Shown: piece by piece, positions 16,923 through 26,072 of the stretch
How the letters are laid out: every line of letters starts with the position of its first letter
Position numbering within the stretch: position 1 is the stretch's first letter
Assembly: GCA_040752595.1 (NCBI GenBank)
Contig: JBFMGX010000004.1
Location: 1-64,000, forward strand
Length of the DNA: 64,000 nt
DNA from: Candidatus Zixiibacteriota bacterium
Lineage (GTDB): Bacteria > Zixibacteria > MSB-5A5 > WJJR01
Direction of reading: 5' to 3'
The notes under the pieces: generated by a model
Told to the model about the DNA's origin: nothing
The model's database searches: none
What the model saw: the letters and a program-made list of their open reading frames with translations, nothing else
Made by a program: the position numbers and the translations under genes

Positions 16923-17090
16923 TCCTCCGGACGGTTGTCAATTCGAGGCGGTCGAAAACCCGCCCACAGTATGACGGGAATCCACGTGTCACGTTTGAAG
17001 TCCGCAGACACCCCCTGCATCCTCATGCCGGATGGCAGTCGAATGCTTCATCGCATGCCATGTATCGGCAGAGCCCGGAAGGCAAGAAAG

Positions 17091-17165
<75 letters not shown>

Positions 17166-17196
17166 GTGGGTTCCGGCGCCGGCGGCGCGAACGCCC

Positions 17197-17226
17197 CTTA
17201 TACGCCGCGATGGGGCGTCAAGTCAA
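17197..17226 (-). promoter_or_regulatory. sigma-70 promoter of tRNA-Glu
   Basis: On the minus strand TTGACT (17221-17226) and TATAAG (17197-17202) are 18 bp apart, with the tRNA 5' end 31 bp beyond the -10. Confidence 0.65.
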
Positions 17227-17288
17227 GATGAAAGACAACGAGGACGATGCCGTTGTACGTAGCGGAGCGGTCGGGCAACGCCGCCCGC

Positions 17289-18287
17289 TCAATCCGGCGC
17301 TGGGACGCTGTGTAGCGCCCGCATGTACTGCGCGCGCTCATACGCCGCCGGATTCTCGGAGTGCTCGTGGCTCATGCTCCCCTTCATCTGCTGCACGGAC
17401 TCATACTGATGCTCGTCCATCCACCGGCGCAGCCCGGTCAGGATGGTCGCGATCTGTCCAACGCCGTTTCGCAGCAGAGTGGAACAGAGCATGGTGACAT
17501 CGGCGCCGGCCAAAAGCATCTTGAGCACGTCGAATTGATCATGGATGCCGCTGGTGGCGGCCAGACTGGCTCGCACCCGTCCGTGCAGCATGGCCACCCA
17601 GCGCAACGGCAGGCGCATGGCCTGGGGCTGGCTGAGAAGGACATGGGGCACGACTTCGAGATTGTCGAGACTGATATCGGGCTGATAGAAGCGGTTGAAC
17701 AGCACCAGGCCATCGGCCCCGGCGTCGTCCAAGCGCCGCGCCATGTGTGCCATCGAGCTATAGTACGGACTCAGCTTGACCGCCACCGGGACATCCACAT
17801 GGCTCTTCACGGCGCGGACGATATCCACGCAAGTCTCTTCCACCTGTTGCCCGGAGATCTCCGGATCGGCCGGGATGTTGTAGATGTTCAATTCGATTGC
17901 GTCGGCACCGGCCTCCTGCATCTGACGCGCCACCGACATCCATCCTCCCAGCGAATAGCCGTTCAAGCTGGCGATGATGGGGATCCGTGTCGCCTCCTTG
18001 GCCCGCCGGATGTGCTCCAGATAGCCCTCCGGTCCCAATGTGAACTCGGACGGCTCCGGGAAGTAGGTCAACGCTTCGGCGAAGCTCTCGGTGCCGTGGA
18101 TCAGATGGTGATGGAGCTCGAGCCGCTCACGGCTCAACTGCTCCTCGAACAGCGAGTACAGCACGATCGCCGCCGCCCCCGCATCTTCCATGCGCCTGAT
18201 GTTGTCGATCTCCTCCGAGAGCGGCGACGCCGACGGCACCAGCGGATTGGCCAGCGTCATTCCCAGGTAGGTCGTCGTCAAGTCCAT
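17289..18287 (-). CDS. dihydroorotate dehydrogenase-like flavoprotein
   Basis: 332 residues, a TIM-barrel FMN protein of the DHOD-like family. Visible features are TTYLGMTLANPLVPSASPLS at the N-terminus, IASLNGYSLGGWM, AIELNIYNIPADPE and VAVKLSPYYSSM (the FMN-contact Lys). It lies about 200 bp downstream of nifJ on the same strand. Such proteins are often found beside pyruvate:ferredoxin oxidoreductase genes, where the substrate is not established. It lacks the usual pyrimidine-gene context, so a role in pyrimidine synthesis should not be assumed. Length is typical. Confidence 0.85.
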   Translation of the reverse strand: MDLTTTYLGMTLANPLVPSASPLSEEIDNIRRMEDAGAAAIVLYSLFEEQLSRERLELHHHLIHGTESFAEALTYFPEPSEFTLGPEGYLEHIRRAKEATRIPIIASLNGYSLGGWMSVARQMQEAGADAIELNIYNIPADPEISGQQVEETCVDIVRAVKSHVDVPVAVKLSPYYSSMAHMARRLDDAGADGLVLFNRFYQPDISLDNLEVVPHVLLSQPQAMRLPLRWVAMLHGRVRASLAATSGIHDQFDVLKMLLAGADVTMLCSTLLRNGVGQIATILTGLRRWMDEHQYESVQQMKGSMSHEHSENPAAYERAQYMRALHSVPAPD

Positions 18288-18491
18288 GGTCGATGCTCCC
18301 CTGTTCCCTTACACACACTGATGATGGAGTTTCATTCGGGAGGGCGAAGCTTGTGTTTACCCTGAGCGAAGCGTGAGGGCTGAGCCGGTCTTCGCGCCCC
18401 AGATCATGTGCGGCTCGGCGGGAGCCTCGCCCTCCCTTTCACGATGTCGAGGAATCCCGCCGTTCATTCTGCGGTCGCTCTCAGTCGGTTC

Positions 18492-21400
18492 TTATGCCTT
18501 CACGGCCGCCGGCTTCTGTTCGTCCTTTGATCCGACTGCTTCACCGCCCCCCGGCTTCACTGGCGCCGCCAGGTGCTCGTACAGCCGCCACCGCTCCTCC
18601 ATGTCGGCCTGCGCCTCCCGCCACAGCTCCTTGGCCTCCTCGGGATGACTCTTGGTCAGCATCTGGAACCGGTTTTCCATGCGCAGATAGTCGGCGACCT
18701 TCATCTTGGGCGCGCCCGAGTCCAGCACCAGCGGATTCTGTCCTGCCGCGGCGCGACGCGGATCATAGCGGAAGAGAATCCACTGCCCCGACGACACCGC
18801 CGCTTTCTGGTTTTGCAGCCCCCGCGTCATGTCGATGCCGTGCGCGATGCAGTGGCTGTATGCAATGATGAGGGAGGGACCATCGTAGGACTCCGCCTCC
18901 AAAAACGATCGCAGGGTATGTTCATCCTTCGCGCCCATCGCCACGCGCGCGACATACACGTTGCCATAGCTGGTGGCCATCAACGCCAGGTCCTTCTTGC
19001 GGCCGGGCTTCCCCGCCGCCGCGAACTTGGCGACCGCCGCGCGCGGCGTCGACTTCGACATTTGCCCGCCGGTGTTGGAGTAGACCTCCGTGTCCAGAAC
19101 GAGAATGTTGACGTTGCGTCCCGATGCCAGGACATGATCGAGGCCGCCATACCCGATGTCGTACGCCCAGCCGTCGCCGCCGACGATCCAGACGCTCTTC
19201 TTCACCAGCATGTCGGCAATAGACAGAAGCTGCCGGGCGGAATCCGACTTGAGCACCGCCAACTTCTCCTTCAACCGTGCCACACGCTGCCGCTGTTCAA
19301 AGATCCCCGGCTCGTTCGATTGGTCGGCCCCCACGATGGCCGCCACCAACTCCGTGCCGACCTCGCTTTCCATCTGCCGCAGCAAGTGCGCGGCGGCCGC
19401 GGCGTGTTGATCGATCGTCAGGCGGAATCCCAGACCAAACTCGGCGTTGTCCTCGAACAGCGAGTTGGACCATGCCGGGCCGCGTCCTTCCGTGTTTTTC
19501 GTGAACGGCGTGGTCGGCAAATTGCCGCCATAAATCGATGAGCAACCCGTGGCGTTGGCGATCAGCGCCCGATCACCGAACAACTGCGTGAGGAGCTTGA
19601 CATATGGCGTCTCGCCGCAACCGCTGCACGCCCCCGAGAACTCGAATAACGGCTCCAGCACCTGCGACTGGCGCACGGTGCCGTGGTTGACCCGATCGCG
19701 GTCGAGCTCGGGAATCGCCAGGAAGAACTCCCAGTTGGCACGCTCCGGCTCGCGCAACGGCAGTTGCGTCGCCATGTTCAGCGCTTTGAGGCGCGTCTGC
19801 GTCTTGTTCTTCGCCGGGCAGACATCGACACACAACCCGCACCCGGTGCAATCTTCCGGGGCGACCTGGATCGTGTATTTCAGCCCCGCCCACTCGCGGT
19901 CTTTGGCATCGACGGACTTGAAAGTCGGCGGCGCACCGGCCAGATGCTTCGGATCATAGACTTTGATCCGGATCGTGGCGTGGGGACAGACCATGGCGCA
20001 CTTGCCGCAGTAGATGCACACGTCCGGATCCCACACGGGTATCTCCTGCGCGATGTTCCGCTTCTCCCACTGCGCGGTGGCGACCGGAAAGGTCCCGTCA
20101 CAGGGCATCGCCGAGACCGGAAGTTCGTCGCCCCGACCGGCAATCATCATCGCCGTCACGTCACGCACAAAATCGGGCGCGCGATCCGGAACCACCGGCG
20201 GCAACTCAATCCGGCTGGTGACTGCCCCCGGGACCTTGACCTCGTGCAGATTGGCCAGTGTCTGGTCGACCGCGCGGTAGTTCATCTGCACGACCTCGTC
20301 GCCCTTGCCCCCGTAGGTCGACTGAATCGCGCCCTTGATGCGGGCAATCGCCTCGTCACGCGGGAAGATCCCCGAGATGGCGAAGAAACAGGTCTGCATC
20401 ACGGAGTTGATCCGTCCCCCCATCCCCGATTCGCGCGCCACCGAGTAGGCATCGATGACATGGAAGCGCAGCTTCTTGGCCACGATCCCTTCCTGGATCG
20501 TACGCGGCAGGTGATCCCAGACTTCGTCGGGGCCATAGGGGCTGTTGAGTAAGAACACCCCGTTTGGGGCGGCGTATTGCAACACGTCATACTTCTCGAG
20601 GAACACGAACTGGTGGCAACCGACAAACTGCGCCTCGCTGACCAGGTAGGGGGAGCGGATCGGCTCCGGTCCGAATCGCAGATGCGAGACGGTTACCGAG
20701 CCGGCCTTCTTCGAGTCATAGACGAAGTACCCCTGGGCGTAGTTGTCTGTGCCCTCGCCGATGATCTTGATGCTGTTCTTGTTGGCGCCGACCGTCCCAT
20801 CGGCTCCCAGACCATAGAAGATGCCGGAGAAACGTCCCCGGCTCTTCGGTTGATAACTACCGTCGTAGTCCAGCGACGTGTGCGTCACATCGTCGTTGAT
20901 GCCCACCGTGAAGTGATTCTTGGGGCGTTCCCGCCCGCATTCCTCCAGCACCGATTGGACCATCGCGGGCGTGAATTCCTTCGATGAGAGTCCATAGCGT
21001 CCGCCGATCACTCTTGGAACGGTCCGACGAATCGGCTCGGCACTGTCCTGATCCTCGCGCAGCGCCGTGACCACGTCGAGGTAGAGCGGCTCGCCCACGC
21101 CGCCCGGCTCCTTGGTGCGATCGAGCACGGCGATGGCACGTACACTCTCAGGCAGCGCCCGCACGAACGCGTCGCCGGCAAATGGTCGGTACAGCCGCGG
21201 AATGACAACGCCGACCTTTTCTCCCCGGGCGACCAGATCATCGACCGTCTCCCATGCCGTTTCCGCTCCCGAACCCATGATCACGACCACGCGTTCGGCG
21301 TCGGGCGCACCCTGATAATCAAAGAGCCGATAGCGCCGTCCGGTGAGCTCGGCAAATCGGTCCATCGCCGTCTGCGTGATCTCCGGGCAGGCGCTGTAGA

Positions 21401-22103
21401 AACGGTTCACCGTCTCCCGCGCCTGGAAGTAGACATCCGGGTTCTGAGCGGAACCGCGCAGCACCGGATGATCGGGGGAGAGCGCGTTGCGGCGGTGGGC
21501 CAGGATCAACTCGTCGTCGATCATCGCGCGCATCGTCTCGACATCGAGCATGCGGATCTTCTGTACTTCATGCGACGTGCGGAAGCCGTCGAAGAAGTGC
21601 AGGAATGGTACGCGCGACGCCAACGTCGCGGCCTGGGCGATCAGGGGAAAGTCGTGCGCCTCCTGGATCGACCCCGAGGGCATCAGCGCAAAACCGGTCG
21701 TCCGCACCGCCATCACATCGGAATGATCGCCGAAAATCGACAACGCGTGCGCCGCGACGGCGCGGGCGGCAACGTGGAACACCGTCGGCGTCAACTCGCC
21801 GGCGATCTTGAACATGTTCGGAATCATCAGCAGCAGCCCCTGCGACGATGTGAACGTCGTCGTCAGCGCCCCCGCTTGCAGTGCCCCGTGGACCGCGCCG
21901 GCGGCTCCCGCCTCGCTCTGCATCTCCACGACGCTCGGGATGCTCCCCCAAGCGTTCGGATCTTTCGCGGCCGACCAGGCATCTGACAACTCCCCCATGG
22001 GGGAGGATGGCGTGATCGGATAGATGGCGATGATCTCGCTGAGATGATACGCGCTGTATGCGGCTGCCTCGTTGCCGTCGATGGTCTTGTATTCGCCTGG
22101 CAT
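18492..22103 (-). CDS. nifJ: pyruvate:ferredoxin (flavodoxin) oxidoreductase
   Basis: About 1200 residues, the single-chain PFOR. In order: N-terminal pyrimidine-binding domain (TIDGNEAAAYSAYHLSEIIA, YPITPSSPMGE), domain II, the gamma domain (FYGLGADGTVGANKNSIKII), the EKR region, two 4Fe-4S clusters (CIYCGKCAMVCPH and CTGCGLCVDVCPA), and the C-terminal TPP domain (SGACSGCGETPYVKLL, GDGWAYDIGYGGLDH, YSNTGGQMSKSTPR). It oxidises pyruvate and CoA to acetyl-CoA, CO2 and reduced ferredoxin, or runs in reverse. The ATG at 22103 has AAAGGA at good spacing; the ATG at 22109 is too close. Its electron partner may be the NfnAB-like pair at 50.5-52.9 kb. Confidence 0.97.
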   Translation of the reverse strand: MPGEYKTIDGNEAAAYSAYHLSEIIAIYPITPSSPMGELSDAWSAAKDPNAWGSIPSVVEMQSEAGAAGAVHGALQAGALTTTFTSSQGLLLMIPNMFKIAGELTPTVFHVAARAVAAHALSIFGDHSDVMAVRTTGFALMPSGSIQEAHDFPLIAQAATLASRVPFLHFFDGFRTSHEVQKIRMLDVETMRAMIDDELILAHRRNALSPDHPVLRGSAQNPDVYFQARETVNRFYSACPEITQTAMDRFAELTGRRYRLFDYQGAPDAERVVVIMGSGAETAWETVDDLVARGEKVGVVIPRLYRPFAGDAFVRALPESVRAIAVLDRTKEPGGVGEPLYLDVVTALREDQDSAEPIRRTVPRVIGGRYGLSSKEFTPAMVQSVLEECGRERPKNHFTVGINDDVTHTSLDYDGSYQPKSRGRFSGIFYGLGADGTVGANKNSIKIIGEGTDNYAQGYFVYDSKKAGSVTVSHLRFGPEPIRSPYLVSEAQFVGCHQFVFLEKYDVLQYAAPNGVFLLNSPYGPDEVWDHLPRTIQEGIVAKKLRFHVIDAYSVARESGMGGRINSVMQTCFFAISGIFPRDEAIARIKGAIQSTYGGKGDEVVQMNYRAVDQTLANLHEVKVPGAVTSRIELPPVVPDRAPDFVRDVTAMMIAGRGDELPVSAMPCDGTFPVATAQWEKRNIAQEIPVWDPDVCIYCGKCAMVCPHATIRIKVYDPKHLAGAPPTFKSVDAKDREWAGLKYTIQVAPEDCTGCGLCVDVCPAKNKTQTRLKALNMATQLPLREPERANWEFFLAIPELDRDRVNHGTVRQSQVLEPLFEFSGACSGCGETPYVKLLTQLFGDRALIANATGCSSIYGGNLPTTPFTKNTEGRGPAWSNSLFEDNAEFGLGFRLTIDQHAAAAAHLLRQMESEVGTELVAAIVGADQSNEPGIFEQRQRVARLKEKLAVLKSDSARQLLSIADMLVKKSVWIVGGDGWAYDIGYGGLDHVLASGRNVNILVLDTEVYSNTGGQMSKSTPRAAVAKFAAAGKPGRKKDLALMATSYGNVYVARVAMGAKDEHTLRSFLEAESYDGPSLIIAYSHCIAHGIDMTRGLQNQKAAVSSGQWILFRYDPRRAAAGQNPLVLDSGAPKMKVADYLRMENRFQMLTKSHPEEAKELWREAQADMEERWRLYEHLAAPVKPGGGEAVGSKDEQKPAAVKA

Positions 22104-22437
22104 GACCATTGTCCTTTCGGAGGTCGCGATTCGACCCCATCAACTGTCTGCCGCGCCCAAGCTGGTACCCCGACGAAGCACCTGCGGGCGAACGGTGCAA
22201 TCTACGACCCCAAGGGCCGCGAACGATGTCAAAAAAGACCCCGCCGTCGATCCCATGACACAGTAAGCAGATCGGCCGGTCGCCGGCGCCGGCGAGCCGT
22301 CGCGACCCGTCAAAGCGGATGAAAGCAGTGTGCTTTGTTGAGCGATTTTGTCGTATATTACGGCTGGTTCGGGTGGTTGGGACGTGTTAAGTTCCATTGT
22401 CCTCGGTCAGCGGCAATTGCGAGGCGGGAGTGGAGCG
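22104..22437. other. intergenic region between divergent nifJ and def
   Basis: About 330 bp with no credible gene. It must hold promoters for both directions. A TATATT at about 22353 could be a -10 for def but no good -35 is at the right distance. No repeat of the common families is seen. Confidence 0.5.
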
Positions 22438-22989
22438 ATGGCGATTCTCAAAGTGGCGAAGCTCGGGCACCCGGTTCTCAGGCGCTCGGCGGAATCCTTG
22501 GCCCCCGAACAGATCGGCTCGGCCGACATCCAGCGGTTGATCGACGATATGTTCGAGACAATGGCCGAGTACGGCGGTGTTGGACTGGCGGCGCCGCAGG
22601 TGCACCGCTCCGTCCGCCTGCTGGTCACCGAAGACATTCCCGACCCGGAGCACGAGGGGACGATGTTGGCCGAGCGCAGCGTCGTGATCAACCCGGAATT
22701 GACGTTCCTGACCGATGAGGAAGTCGCGTTCTTCGAGGGTTGCCTGTCGATCCCCGACTTCCGCGGCCGGGTGCCGCGACCGCGCAAGATCCGTTTACGC
22801 GGGTTGAATCGCCACGGAAGCAGGATTGACCGCGAGGTCGAGGGCTTTCCCGCCGTCGTCTATCAGCATGAGGTCGATCATCTCAATGGCGTTGTCTTTC
22901 TCGACCGCATGCGCGACTTCTCCACGCTCTCGTATCTCAGCGAATTCGACCGTTTCCTCGCCGCGAGCGCCGGACCGGTGGAGGTCTGA
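22438..22989 (+). CDS. def: peptide deformylase
   Basis: 183 residues with all three metal-site motifs: GVGLAAPQ (about 46-53), EGCLSIP (about 100) and QHEVDHLNG (about 142). It removes the formyl group from new proteins. ATG at 22438 follows GCGGGAGTGGAG and gives the usual N-terminus (AILKVAKLGHPVLRR); an upstream frame to 22348 is unlikely. No fmt gene is next to it. The next gene rightward, after a repeat-bearing gap, is a radical SAM protein. Confidence 0.97.
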   Translation: MAILKVAKLGHPVLRRSAESLAPEQIGSADIQRLIDDMFETMAEYGGVGLAAPQVHRSVRLLVTEDIPDPEHEGTMLAERSVVINPELTFLTDEEVAFFEGCLSIPDFRGRVPRPRKIRLRGLNRHGSRIDREVEGFPAVVYQHEVDHLNGVVFLDRMRDFSTLSYLSEFDRFLAASAGPVEV

Positions 22990-23139
22990 TTCCGTTCCGT
23001 GCCCCACCCGAAGGGTGGGAGGGCGTGCGAATGATCAGTCGGATGGACAGCCGTGCGTCGGCCACTCTCGTTGCCGTTTCTTCGTCTGGGACTTCCAACA
23101 GTAGGTCGTGAAACGAACAACGAGAGACGAAGTCATCAC

Positions 23140-23250
23140 CAAGGCCCCCTCTCCGCTGGCGGGGAGGGCAGGGGTGGGGGGATTGGGCGCCTCCGCCACC
23201 CCCCCTCTGACTCCCCCCGTCAACGGGGGGAAGGTTTCTTCCTGTCTCCT
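23140..23250. repeat. GC-rich repeat-like block between def and the radical SAM gene
   Basis: Runs such as GCCCCCTCTCCGCTGGCGGG, GAGGGCAGGGGTGGGGGG and CCCCCCTCTGACTCCCCCC can pair with each other. It looks like another dispersed hairpin element; only one copy is in this window. Confidence 0.5.
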
Positions 23251-23276
23251 TCAGCGGTTCCAACGACCGATCCACC

Positions 23277-26072
23277 GTGACCACGCCCGCACCCATCGAT
23301 GACCGCACACTGTCGCGCCTCCTCGACCGCGTGCAGAAACCCGGCCGTTACATCGGCGGCGAGCTGCACCGCGCGGTCAAAGGCCCACAGACGGTCGCGA
23401 TTCGTGTCTGCCTCGCCTTTCCCGATTCCTATGAAATCGGGATGTCGCATCTCGGGCTGCGCATTCTCTATGCGCATCTGAATGCCGACGCTCGGATCTT
23501 CGCCGAACGGACCTACTGTCCCTTCCCGGACATGGAGACGCTGCTGCGGCAGAATGGCCTCCCGCTGTTCTCCTGGGAGACCCGTACACCGCTGTCGTCC
23601 TTCGACGTCGTCGGCTTCTCCCTGCAATCGGAGATGACCCACACCAATGTCCTGACCATGCTCGACCTTGGCGGCATTCCGCTCCATCGTCAGGAACGCC
23701 GCGAGGACGATCCCATCATCGTTGCCGGCGGCCCGGTCGTGTTCAATCCCGAGCCAATGTCGGACTTTATCGACGCCTTCATCATCGGCGATGGGGAAGA
23801 GGCATTCGCCGCATTCCTACATGGTAACCACTCACTCAAGCAACAGGGGATCCCGCGACGGGAACGACTGCGCCGTCTCGCTGGGGAAATCACCGGCCTG
23901 TATGTTCCCGCCCTCTATCCCACACGCACCGACCCAACAACCGGTTTCGTCCATGTTGCGCCGGGCGATGCGGCGCCCTATCCTGTGCGCAAGGCGCTCG
24001 TCGACGATGTCAACCGTTTCCCGTTCCCGGCCGACATCCTCGTGCCGCAGGGAGACATCGTCCACGACCGTGTCGCCGTCGAGATCGCGCGCGGCTGCAC
24101 CGAGGGATGCCGGTTCTGCCAGGCGGGGATCATCTACCGCCCCGTGCGCGAGCGCACGCCGGCGTCGATTGTCCAGACGATCATCGCTGGCATCGACAAG
24201 ACCGGCTTTGAAGAGGCATCGCTGACTGCGTTGTCGACCGCCGACTATTCCTGCGTGACGCCTTTGGCCAAGGCGGTGATGGCGGAGTTGCAGGTGCGTC
24301 GGGCGGCGATGTCGGTCTCCTCGTTGCGCGTCTATGGCGTCACCGAGGAATTGGCGCGCGAGATTGCCAAGGTCCGCAAAACCGGCTTCACGATCGCTCC
24401 GGAGGCGGGCACACAACGCATGCGTGATGTCATCAACAAGGGGATCACCGATGAGAACATCGACACCGCCGCCGAGATCGCCTTTGCCAATGGCTGGACC
24501 CGTCTGAAACTCTACTTCATGATCGGCCTGCCGACCGAGACCGACGAGGATGTTCTCGGCATCGCCGACATCGCCATTCGCGTCTGGCGCATCGCCAAGC
24601 GCCATGGGGTGGGGCGCGCCTCGGTCGTCATCTCCGTTTCATCCTTCGTTCCCAAGGCGCATTCGACCTTCCAGTGGGTGGCCTTTGACGATCCCGACCA
24701 TCTGCGTCGCAAGCAGCGGTTGCTCGCCGACCGCCTGCGACCCTTCCGCGCCATTGAACTGAAATGCCACGAGGTCCGCCTGTCGCGTCTCGAGGCAGTC
24801 TTTTCCCGTGGTGACCGCCGTCTGGGCAAAGTGATCGAGAGCGCCTGGCGCCACGGCGCCCGTTTCGACGAGTGGACCGATTACTTCCGCGAAGAGAACT
24901 GGACCGCCGCCTTTGCCGCCTGCCATCTCGATCCCGATCAGTTCCTCCCGGCCTTGCCCATTGCGGAGCCGCTGGTCTGGGATCACATCGACTCCCGCGT
25001 GACGAGGGACTTCCTCCTGAAGGACCTGCGCAAGGGACTGGCCGCTCGCTTCTGGCATCCCTGCGAGAAGCCCTATCTTCCCAAGCGGCACAATCCACCC
25101 AAGACCAAAGAGGGGATTACGAAGCTGGTCTGCTACGACTGCGGCGTCGACTGCGACCTCAAGGCCATCGCCATCGAACGAGAGCAGGCCGGAGCCTCGG
25201 CAGATCATCTGGTTCTCGAGAAGAATGCCATGCTGGACCGCATCGGCCGCGACAAACTCCCGCAGCCGGTCGCTCCCGAGTCCGGCGAGTTCCCGGAAGA
25301 GCGATCCGACCGCTGGGATCGTGTCGGCGCCGGGCCCGGTTCGCAGCCGTTCGCCCCGACACCGGGACCGCTGTATCGCTATCGTCTCTGTTACTGCAAG
25401 GCCGGTCTGTCACGCTACCTGTCGCATCTGGAGGTTGTGCGGCTGTTCCACCGTGCCTCGCGACGCGCGCAACTCCCGGTGGCGTTCTCCGGGGGCTTTC
25501 ACCCGCACCCGAAGCTCTCCTTCGGTCCCGCTCTTCCGGTCGGGGTCGCCGGTGATCATGAATACCTCGACGTAGAACTGACAGAGGACTGGCCCACCGA
25601 GCGGCTGGTTGCGACGCTGAATCGACATCTGCATGAGGGGTTCGCCCTGCGTGCCGCGGTGAGACTGCATGTTGGCGATCCGGGCATCGAGGCGCTGATC
25701 GACCACTTCGACTACTTGGTTGAATTCGACTCCCGCGCGCTGGCCGATCTGATTGGCGCCGGCCCATCGCTTGACACACGTCTGCGGTCCAAACTTGCCA
25801 ATGGCGGCTGGACCATCGAGCGCACCATCGAAGGCCGCCGCAAGACGATCAACGCCGCCGAGTTTGTCGATCATTGGGAATTCGCCACTCCGAATGGCAC
25901 GACACGATGGCGGGTGACACTCCTTTCCAAGGCGGGACGCTCGGTCAAGCCGCGCGAGCTGGTCGAATCGCTCCTCGGCGCCTGGCCCGATGGCACCATC
26001 ATCACACGGTCGCGCATGGGCCGTCTCATTGACGATCGATTCCTTACACCGATGGAAACCGCGACGGCATGA
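23277..26072 (+). CDS. B12-binding-type radical SAM protein fused to DUF2344 domain
   Basis: 931 residues. The N-terminal part (about 1-640) matches the TIGR03960 type: an Rossmann-like N-domain with AFPDSYEIGMSHLGLRILY, then a radical SAM core with GCTEGCRFCQAGIIYRP (CX3CX2C near 274-281). A CysX3Cys pair (YDCGVDCDLK) closes this part. The C-terminal 230 residues are a DUF2344/TIGR03936 domain (RYRLCYCKAGLSRYLSHLEV, FSGGFHPHPKLSFGPALPVG). In many bacteria these are two adjacent genes; here they are one. The biochemical function is not settled. The start is GTG at 23277. The stop overlaps the mtaB ATG by 4 nt. Confidence 0.9.
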   Translation: MTTPAPIDDRTLSRLLDRVQKPGRYIGGELHRAVKGPQTVAIRVCLAFPDSYEIGMSHLGLRILYAHLNADARIFAERTYCPFPDMETLLRQNGLPLFSWETRTPLSSFDVVGFSLQSEMTHTNVLTMLDLGGIPLHRQERREDDPIIVAGGPVVFNPEPMSDFIDAFIIGDGEEAFAAFLHGNHSLKQQGIPRRERLRRLAGEITGLYVPALYPTRTDPTTGFVHVAPGDAAPYPVRKALVDDVNRFPFPADILVPQGDIVHDRVAVEIARGCTEGCRFCQAGIIYRPVRERTPASIVQTIIAGIDKTGFEEASLTALSTADYSCVTPLAKAVMAELQVRRAAMSVSSLRVYGVTEELAREIAKVRKTGFTIAPEAGTQRMRDVINKGITDENIDTAAEIAFANGWTRLKLYFMIGLPTETDEDVLGIADIAIRVWRIAKRHGVGRASVVISVSSFVPKAHSTFQWVAFDDPDHLRRKQRLLADRLRPFRAIELKCHEVRLSRLEAVFSRGDRRLGKVIESAWRHGARFDEWTDYFREENWTAAFAACHLDPDQFLPALPIAEPLVWDHIDSRVTRDFLLKDLRKGLAARFWHPCEKPYLPKRHNPPKTKEGITKLVCYDCGVDCDLKAIAIEREQAGASADHLVLEKNAMLDRIGRDKLPQPVAPESGEFPEERSDRWDRVGAGPGSQPFAPTPGPLYRYRLCYCKAGLSRYLSHLEVVRLFHRASRRAQLPVAFSGGFHPHPKLSFGPALPVGVAGDHEYLDVELTEDWPTERLVATLNRHLHEGFALRAAVRLHVGDPGIEALIDHFDYLVEFDSRALADLIGAGPSLDTRLRSKLANGGWTIERTIEGRRKTINAAEFVDHWEFATPNGTTRWRVTLLSKAGRSVKPRELVESLLGAWPDGTIITRSRMGRLIDDRFLTPMETATA

